Assembly (NCBI RefSeq): GCF_003853705.1
Contig: NZ_QTQI01000048.1
Span: forward strand, 1-35,591
Source: Burkholderia sp. Bp8992
GTDB lineage: Bacteria; Pseudomonadota; Gammaproteobacteria; Burkholderiales; Burkholderiaceae
DNA length: 35,591 nucleotides
Direction of reading: 5' to 3'
The notes beneath the pieces are model-generated. The model had not been told where the DNA came from. It was given only the letters and a program-made list of their open reading frames with translations, and made no database searches. A program made the translations under genes and the position numbers. Below are positions 31,524 to 35,591 of the stretch, piece by piece. Within the stretch, counting starts at the first letter, position 1. Each line of letters begins with the position of its first letter.

Positions 31524-31856
31524 ATGGACTCCAATCTCGTCGTGCGCGCCCTGGGCGCGCTTGCTCATGAAGCGCGCCTGGCCATCTTTCGCGCGCTGGT
31601 CGTTGCCGGGCCGCAAGGACTGCCGGCCGGCGCGATCGCGCAGCAGATCGGGCTGTCGCCCTCGAGCCTGTCGTTCCATCTGAAGGATCTGTCGCATGCG
31701 GATCTGGTCACCGCGCGCCAGGACGGCAGGTTCATCTATTACGCGGCGAATTTCGAATCGATGAGCGGCCTCGTCGGGTTCCTGACCGAGAACTGCTGCG
31801 CCGGCGCGGCCTGCGGCGTGCCGGCGGCGCCCGCCTGCTGCGGGGATCGCACATGA
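31524..31856 (+). CDS. arsR: ArsR-family arsenic-responsive repressor
   Basis: A 110-residue winged-helix repressor. The recognition helix is L-S-P-S-S-L-S-F-H-L-K-D-L, with R-F-I-Y-Y in the wing. The classic E-L-C-V-C-D metal site of plasmid ArsR is absent. Instead the C-terminus has Cys91-Cys92, Cys97 and Cys105-Cys106, like the atypical ArsR of Acidithiobacillus, which binds As(III) through C-terminal cysteines. There is no Shine-Dalgarno, and the predicted transcript begins at or just before the ATG, so translation may be leaderless. The stop overlaps the start of the transporter gene (ATGA). Confidence 0.92.
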   Translation: MDSNLVVRALGALAHEARLAIFRALVVAGPQGLPAGAIAQQIGLSPSSLSFHLKDLSHADLVTARQDGRFIYYAANFESMSGLVGFLTENCCAGAACGVPAAPACCGDRT

Positions 31857-32923
31857 CCGGCTCGAACGCGGCCCCGTCGCAGGCGTTGGCAGTCAAGCCC
31901 GCCATCGGATTCTTCGAGCGCTACCTGACCGTCTGGGTGGCGCTTTGCATCGTGCTCGGCATCGCGCTGGGCCTGGCGCAGCCGGGGCTTTTCCAGCGCA
32001 TCGGCCGCATCGAATACGCCCAGGTCAACCTGCCCGTCGGGCTGCTGATCTGGGTGATGATCGTGCCGATGCTCGTCAAGGTCGACTTCGGTGCGTTGCA
32101 TGAGGTTCGGCAGCACGTGCGGGGGATCGGCGTCACGCTCGTCGTGAACTGGCTCGTCAAGCCGTTTTCGATGGCGTTGCTCGGCTGGTTGTTCATCCGG
32201 CAGCTATTCGCGCCGATGCTGCCGGCCGACCAGATCGACAGCTATATCGCCGGCCTGATCCTGCTGGCCGCCGCACCGTGCACGGCGATGGTGTTTGTGT
32301 GGAGCCGGCTGACGGGCGGCGATCCGCTGTTCACGCTGTCGCAGGTCGCGCTGAACGACAGCATCATGGTGATCGCGTTCGCGCCGCTGGTCGGGCTGTT
32401 GCTGGGGATGTCCGCCATCACGGTGCCGTGGGCGACGCTGCTCACGTCGGTCGTGCTCTACATCGTCATCCCGGTGATCCTCGCGCAAGCGTGGCGCAGG
32501 CTGTTGCTCGCCAACGGGCAGGCGGCGTTCGACCGCGCGATGGCGAAGATCGGCCCCTGGTCCATCGCCGCGCTGCTGGCCACGCTGGTGCTGCTGTTCG
32601 CGTTCCAGGGCGAGGCGATCCTCAAGCAACCGCTGGTGATCGCGCTGCTCGCGGTGCCGATCCTGATCCAGGTGTTCTTCAACGCGGCGCTCGCCTACGG
32701 GCTCAATCGCGTCGTCGGCGAGAAGCACTGCATCGCATGCCCGTCGGCGTTGATCGGCGCATCCAACTTTTTCGAACTGGCCGTGGCGGCGGCTATCAGC
32801 CTGTTCGGCTTCCACTCCGGCGCAGCGCTCGCGACCGTCGTCGGCGTGCTCATCGAGGTGCCGGTCATGCTGCTCGTCGTGCGCGTCGTCAACCGTTCGA
32901 AGGGCTGGTACGAGCGCGCGTGA
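31853..32923 (+). CDS. arsB: ACR3-family arsenite efflux transporter
   Basis: A 356-residue membrane protein with about ten helices. The Acr3 signature A-A-A-P-C-T-A-M-V-F-V-W-S carries the essential cysteine in helix 4. A-L-N-D-S-I-M and a late A-S-N-F-F-E-L-A-V-A-A-A are also typical. It expels As(III) using the proton gradient. The start overlaps arsR by four bases, indicating translational coupling. This is the ACR3 (arsenical resistance-3) type, not the unrelated ArsB of E. coli, though the same symbol is often used. Confidence 0.92.
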   Translation: MTGSNAAPSQALAVKPAIGFFERYLTVWVALCIVLGIALGLAQPGLFQRIGRIEYAQVNLPVGLLIWVMIVPMLVKVDFGALHEVRQHVRGIGVTLVVNWLVKPFSMALLGWLFIRQLFAPMLPADQIDSYIAGLILLAAAPCTAMVFVWSRLTGGDPLFTLSQVALNDSIMVIAFAPLVGLLLGMSAITVPWATLLTSVVLYIVIPVILAQAWRRLLLANGQAAFDRAMAKIGPWSIAALLATLVLLFAFQGEAILKQPLVIALLAVPILIQVFFNAALAYGLNRVVGEKHCIACPSALIGASNFFELAVAAAISLFGFHSGAALATVVGVLIEVPVMLLVVRVVNRSKGWYERA

Positions 32924-32943
32924 CATCATTCAGGAATCCGGAA

Positions 32944-33366
32944 ATGACCGACATCACGATCTATCACAACCCCGATTGCGGAACGTCGCGCAACACGCTG
33001 GCGATGATCCGCAACAGCGGCGTCGAGCCGCGCGTCGTGCTTTATCTGGAAACGCCGCCGGGCGAAGCGGAACTGCGCGCGCTGATCGCGGCGATGGGCA
33101 TTCCCGTTCGCGACGTGCTGCGTCGCAAGGGGACACCCTATGAAGCGCTCGATCTCGACAATCCGAGATGGAGCGACGCCGATCTGATCGGCTTCATGGT
33201 CGCCCACCCGCTCCTGATCAATCGCCCGATCGTCGTCACGCCGCTCGGCACGCGGCTGTGCCGCCCGTCCGAGCAGGTACTCGATATCCTGCCCGATCCG
33301 CAGAAGGGGCCGTTTGCGAAGGAAGACGGCGAAATCGTGATCGATGCGGAGGGCAAGCGTGTCTGA
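32944..33366 (+). CDS. arsC: Arsenate reductase, glutaredoxin-coupled
   Basis: A 140-residue ArsC of the E. coli R773 type. The catalytic loop is N-P-D-C-G-T-S-R (Cys12). Later arginines in I-N-R-P-I-V and G-T-R-L-C-R-P bind arsenate. It reduces arsenate to arsenite with glutathione and glutaredoxin, supplying the substrate for the adjacent exporter. It begins 20 bp after the transporter gene, with CAGGA upstream. The 3' end overlaps the arsH start by eight bases. Confidence 0.93.
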   Translation: MTDITIYHNPDCGTSRNTLAMIRNSGVEPRVVLYLETPPGEAELRALIAAMGIPVRDVLRRKGTPYEALDLDNPRWSDADLIGFMVAHPLLINRPIVVTPLGTRLCRPSEQVLDILPDPQKGPFAKEDGEIVIDAEGKRV

Positions 33367-34081
33367 CCGCCTGAACGACCTGCCGCAAATCGATGCCTCG
33401 CTCTTTCGCGTACCGGACGCGAGCCGGCTGCAGCCCGCGCTTTCGTCCACGCATCCGCCTCGCATCGTGCTGCTCTACGGATCATTGCGCGTGCGTTCGT
33501 TCAGCCGGCTGCTGGTCGAGGAGGCGGCGCGGTTGCTGACGGCCATGGGCGCCGACGTCCGGATCTTCAATCCGTCCGGATTGCCGTTGCCCGACGATGC
33601 CCCCGAGCACCATCCGAAAGTGGCGGAGTTGCGCGAACTCGTGCAATGGTCGGAGGGCATGGTGTGGTGCTCCCCCGAGCGGCACGGCGCGATGACCGGC
33701 GTGATGAAATCGCAGATCGACTGGATCCCGTTGTCGGTCGGCGCGGTACGGCCGACGCAGGGCAAGACGCTCGCGGTCATGCAGGTCAGCGGCGGCTCGC
33801 AATCGTTCAACGCGGTCAACCAGATGCGTGTGCTCGGGCGCTGGATGCGCATGCTGACCATTCCGAACCAGTCGTCCGTCGCGAAGGCGTTCATGGAATT
33901 CGGCGACGACGACCGGATGAAGCCGTCCGCGTATTTCGACCGGGTCGTCGACGTCATGGAGGAACTGGTCAAATTCACGCTGCTCACCCGCGACGTCGGC
34001 GCGTACCTGACGGACCGGTACAGCGAGCGCAAGGAAAGCGCCGAACAACTGTCGCAGCGAGTGAACCAGGCGCGCATCTGA
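33359..34081 (+). CDS. arsH: ArsH, NADPH-dependent FMN reductase (organoarsenical oxidase)
   Basis: A 240-residue flavodoxin-like protein. The FMN loop is [11 protein letters not shown], followed by [15 protein letters not shown] and Q-I-D-W-I-P, all ArsH landmarks. ArsH oxidises trivalent organoarsenicals to less toxic pentavalent forms. The start is a GTG at 33359 with GGAGG six bases upstream, inside the arsC end, so the two are translationally coupled. It is the last gene of the ars operon and is convergent with the cation exchanger. Confidence 0.92.
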   Translation: MSDRLNDLPQIDASLFRVPDASRLQPALSSTHPPRIVLLYGSLRVRSFSRLLVEEAARLLTAMGADVRIFNPSGLPLPDDAPEHHPKVAELRELVQWSEGMVWCSPERHGAMTGVMKSQIDWIPLSVGAVRPTQGKTLAVMQVSGGSQSFNAVNQMRVLGRWMRMLTIPNQSSVAKAFMEFGDDDRMKPSAYFDRVVDVMEELVKFTLLTRDVGAYLTDRYSERKESAEQLSQRVNQARI

Positions 34082-34154
34082 ATCGCCCGCGGGTACGCGG
34101 CGCGGCGGGACATCGTTCGCGCCGGGCCGGCGGGCGTGTGCCGGGTGAGCCAGC

Positions 34155-35165
34155 TCAGCGCCCCAGCGTCAGGACCAGATACCCCGCATAACCCGCGCCG
34201 TTCGCGAGCAACGCCCAGATCGCGAGCCCGCGGGTGCGCGCATTGAAGCGCAGCCACGCGGCCGCCGCGAGCGTGATGATCACGCCGGTCAGCACTTCGG
34301 GGCGCGGCTCCCACGGCGTCAGCATGATGCCGATCGCCGGCAGCAGCGTGCCCTGGAACACCATCGCGCCGGTGATGTTGCCGAACGCGAGCGTGTCCTT
34401 CTTGCGGCGGATCCACAGCACGCTGTTGACCTTCTCCGGCAACTCCGTCGCGATCGGCACGATGATCAGCGACAGCAGCAGCGCCGAGATACCGAGCGCG
34501 TGCGACACGCCTTCCACGCCGTGAATGAAGCCCTTCGCGCCGCCGACCAGCAGCGCGAGGCCGATCAGCAACTGCAGCACGATCGTCGCGAGATGGGTCG
34601 GCAGGCCGAGACGCGACAGGAACATCGCATGCGGTGCTTCGGTGCCGTGCCCGGCATCGACGAGCCGGGTCGACGCGCGGAACGTCAGCACGACGTACAT
34701 CACGTAGAGCCCGACCAGCATCGCGGCGAGCAGGGCGCGCACGGCCCAGTTGTGATGCGGGACGAACATCGCCGCGGTGGCCAGCGAGAACGCGGCGAGG
34801 AAGGTGTTCATGTCGCGCACGAAGCCCGTGCGTTCGGGCGCGATCGTGCCGCGCAACCCGCGCGAGCGGATCACGGCGAGCGTCATCAGGAACGTGGTGA
34901 GCGTCGCGAGCATCAGCGGTGCGCCGAGAATCGCGCCGACACCGATTTCCTCGTTCACGGCCTGGTTCGCCGTGCCGCCGGCCAGGGCGAGCAGCGGCAC
35001 CATCGTTTCGGGCAGCGCCGTGCCGACGGCCGCGAACAGCGAACCGGTGACGCCCTCGGAAATCTTCAGGCGTTCGCCGAGATGTTCGAGCGCATTGGTG
35101 AAGACTTCGGCCGCGATGAGGATGACGATCAGCATGAACGCCAGTTCGAGGAACATGAAGGTCAT
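34155..35165 (-). CDS. CaCA-family cation exchanger, probable Mn2+ exporter
   Basis: A 336-residue membrane protein with about ten helices and the internal duplication of the Na+/Ca2+ exchanger superfamily. The alpha repeats read A-A-V-G-T-A-L-P-E-T (N-half) and I-V-P-I-A-T-E-L-P-E-K (C-half), with the ion-binding acidic residues. A GGAGG site lies 8 bases before the ATG at 35165. Annotation by family alone would say calcium exchange. The upstream element, which I read as a yybP-ykoY riboswitch (manganese-sensing in characterised cases), points to manganese export instead. That functional step is inference. Confidence 0.88.
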   Translation of the reverse strand: MTFMFLELAFMLIVILIAAEVFTNALEHLGERLKISEGVTGSLFAAVGTALPETMVPLLALAGGTANQAVNEEIGVGAILGAPLMLATLTTFLMTLAVIRSRGLRGTIAPERTGFVRDMNTFLAAFSLATAAMFVPHHNWAVRALLAAMLVGLYVMYVVLTFRASTRLVDAGHGTEAPHAMFLSRLGLPTHLATIVLQLLIGLALLVGGAKGFIHGVEGVSHALGISALLLSLIIVPIATELPEKVNSVLWIRRKKDTLAFGNITGAMVFQGTLLPAIGIMLTPWEPRPEVLTGVIITLAAAAWLRFNARTRGLAIWALLANGAGYAGYLVLTLGR

Positions 35166-35240
35166 GCGGCGCCTCCGCAGGCACGTGCCCGGCGGGCGGG
35201 GGAGCGCGGGGAGAAGACGGTGGGGAACATGGGGACTCCG

Positions 35241-35309
35241 TGGTCGGACGCTGACGAACCATGGCGCATCCGCCGACGTCCGACCAGGAACGACGCGATG
35301 CGCCCATGG
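35241..35309 (-). promoter_or_regulatory. Riboswitch expression platform hairpins
   Basis: Two overlapping pairings lie between aptamer and gene. One is a perfect 10-bp stem, TGGTCGGACG (35241-35250) with its complement at 35277-35286. The other pairs 35259-35270 with 35297-35309 (one bulged base) and reaches into the aptamer's 3' flank. The second would compete with closure of the aptamer, so the two may be mutually exclusive switching states. No T-run terminator was found, so control may be translational or Rho-dependent. Confidence 0.5.
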
Positions 35310-35407
35310 TCTCGCCAAGCCGATCAGGCCGAACGCGCCACGGCCACAGGCCGAGTGTGTTGACGCGTTCGCTTTCCGGGGACGGAAAGCAGGCTACTCC
35401 CCAAAGA
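35300..35407 (-). promoter_or_regulatory. yybP-ykoY family (manganese) riboswitch aptamer
   Basis: On the minus strand the conserved elements appear in order. TTTGGGGAGTAGCC begins the aptamer (GGGGAGTAGCC at 35392-35402), then a GCTTTCC/GGAAAGC hairpin, then CGTCAACACACTCGG (35351-35365), then GGCGAGACC near 35308-35316. GTCT at the 5' side can pair with AGAC at the 3' side to close P1. The loops and spacing match the yybP-ykoY class, which binds Mn2+ and turns on metal exporters. It has its own promoter upstream and a cation exchanger gene downstream. Confidence 0.8.
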
Positions 35408-35415
35408 CGAAGTGC

Positions 35416-35444
35416 AGTCTAGTCGAGCGGATTTCTTTCGGCAA
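35416..35444 (-). promoter_or_regulatory. Sigma-70-like promoter of the riboswitch transcript
   Basis: On the minus strand TTGCCG (35439-35444) and TAGACT (35416-35421) are separated by exactly 17 bp. The predicted start falls a few bases before the aptamer. The transposase stop codon lies only 25 bp upstream of the -35 box. Confidence 0.6.
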
Positions 35445-35468
35445 GCCTTCATCTCAAAAAAATATGGT

Positions 35469-35591
35469 TCATCGCGGATTACCGGGGAACGCGGCACGGA
35501 TTTTGAGGAAGAAATATTCCTCGTCGCGGTACCCGTAAGCCCGACGCTTGATGACCTTGATGGTGTTGTTGATGCCCTCGACGACACTGGT
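35469..35591 (-). mobile_element. ISL3-family transposase, C-terminal fragment
   Basis: The window ends inside this gene. The last 40 residues are present: E-G-I-N-N-T-I-K-V-I-K-R-R-A-Y-G-Y-R-D then E-Y-F-F-L-K-I-R-A-A-F-P-G-N, ending P-R-stop. This is the conserved C-terminus of ISL3-family (DDE) transposases such as that of Bordetella IS1001. Whether the element is complete cannot be seen. Its right end must lie within the few tens of bases between the stop and the riboswitch promoter; I could not identify the terminal inverted repeat with confidence. Confidence 0.85.

Noticed and set aside
35385-35410. GGCTACTCCCCAAAGAC read as an insertion-sequence inverted repeat rather than riboswitch
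   Set aside because: The other conserved riboswitch blocks follow in the correct order and spacing, and a good promoter separates this motif from the transposase end.
35324-35587. 87-codon minus-strand frame at the window end
   Set aside because: It overlaps the transposase end, promoter and riboswitch in a different frame and has a Ser/Arg-rich shadow composition.
1-35591. CRISPR arrays, tRNA or rRNA genes, and phage integrase genes
   Set aside because: No regularly spaced repeats, no tRNA-like cloverleaf with TTCGAATC-type arm, and no integrase or rRNA sequence was seen.

Overview
The window looks like a chromosomal segment of a Burkholderia, probably of the cepacia complex. GC is high (roughly two thirds), codons mostly end in G or C, Shine-Dalgarno sites are strong, and the gene types are typical: DUF3138 outer-membrane protein, GbuA-type guanidinobutyrase, TAT-secreted phospholipase C and an ACR3-type ars operon. 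The species is inferred from gene content and style only; no search was run.

Layout. 1-3.2 kb: the 3' end of a PotC-like permease, a GNAT acetyltransferase, a LysR regulator divergent from trans-aconitate methyltransferase (tam), and a streptothricin-acetyltransferase-like GNAT. 3.6-8.1 kb, minus strand: a compact run of choline/betaine binding protein, HAD phosphatase, small lipoprotein and phosphocholine-specific phospholipase C, which reads as a phosphocholine/choline scavenging set. 8.3-9.8 kb: an MgtC-like membrane protein and a DeoR regulator.

10.0-26.4 kb is the most unusual part, a set of catabolic transcription units. The minus strand carries a LuxR-type regulator, guanidinobutyrase and aldehyde dehydrogenase, ending at a clear intrinsic terminator. 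The plus strand carries a cupin, FAD amine oxidase, MFS transporter and LysR. A second, paralogous LuxR regulator is divergent from a YtcJ-like amidohydrolase. These are followed by a polyamine-type binding protein, a DUF3138 outer-membrane protein, a C45 Ntn-hydrolase and a convergent second MFS transporter. Three of the plus-strand units start with the same 26-bp element, G(T/C)CCC-N10-GGGCA(T/G)ACCGG, followed after exactly 15 bp by a TAnnnT -10-like hexamer. Two copies lie between a LuxR gene and its divergent operon. I infer one regulon for catabolism of an N-acylated amine or guanidino-amine: amide hydrolysis, amine oxidation, aldehyde oxidation, then urea release. The substrate is not known.

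26.5-29.3 kb is visibly poorer in GC. It holds a secreted LCAT-fold lipase/acyltransferase, a gene-poor AT-rich stretch and the truncated end of an SH3-domain gene, and looks acquired. 29.3-31.5 kb: a secreted PEBP-family protein, a small conserved hypothetical, and an HxlR regulator divergent from a beta-class glutathione transferase. 31.5-34.1 kb: an arsR-acr3-arsC-arsH operon whose promoter and operator can be read and predict a nearly leaderless arsR mRNA. 34.2-35.4 kb, minus strand: a CaCA-family cation exchanger preceded by what I read as a yybP-ykoY manganese riboswitch with its own promoter. The window ends in the C-terminus of an ISL3-family transposase directly upstream of that promoter.
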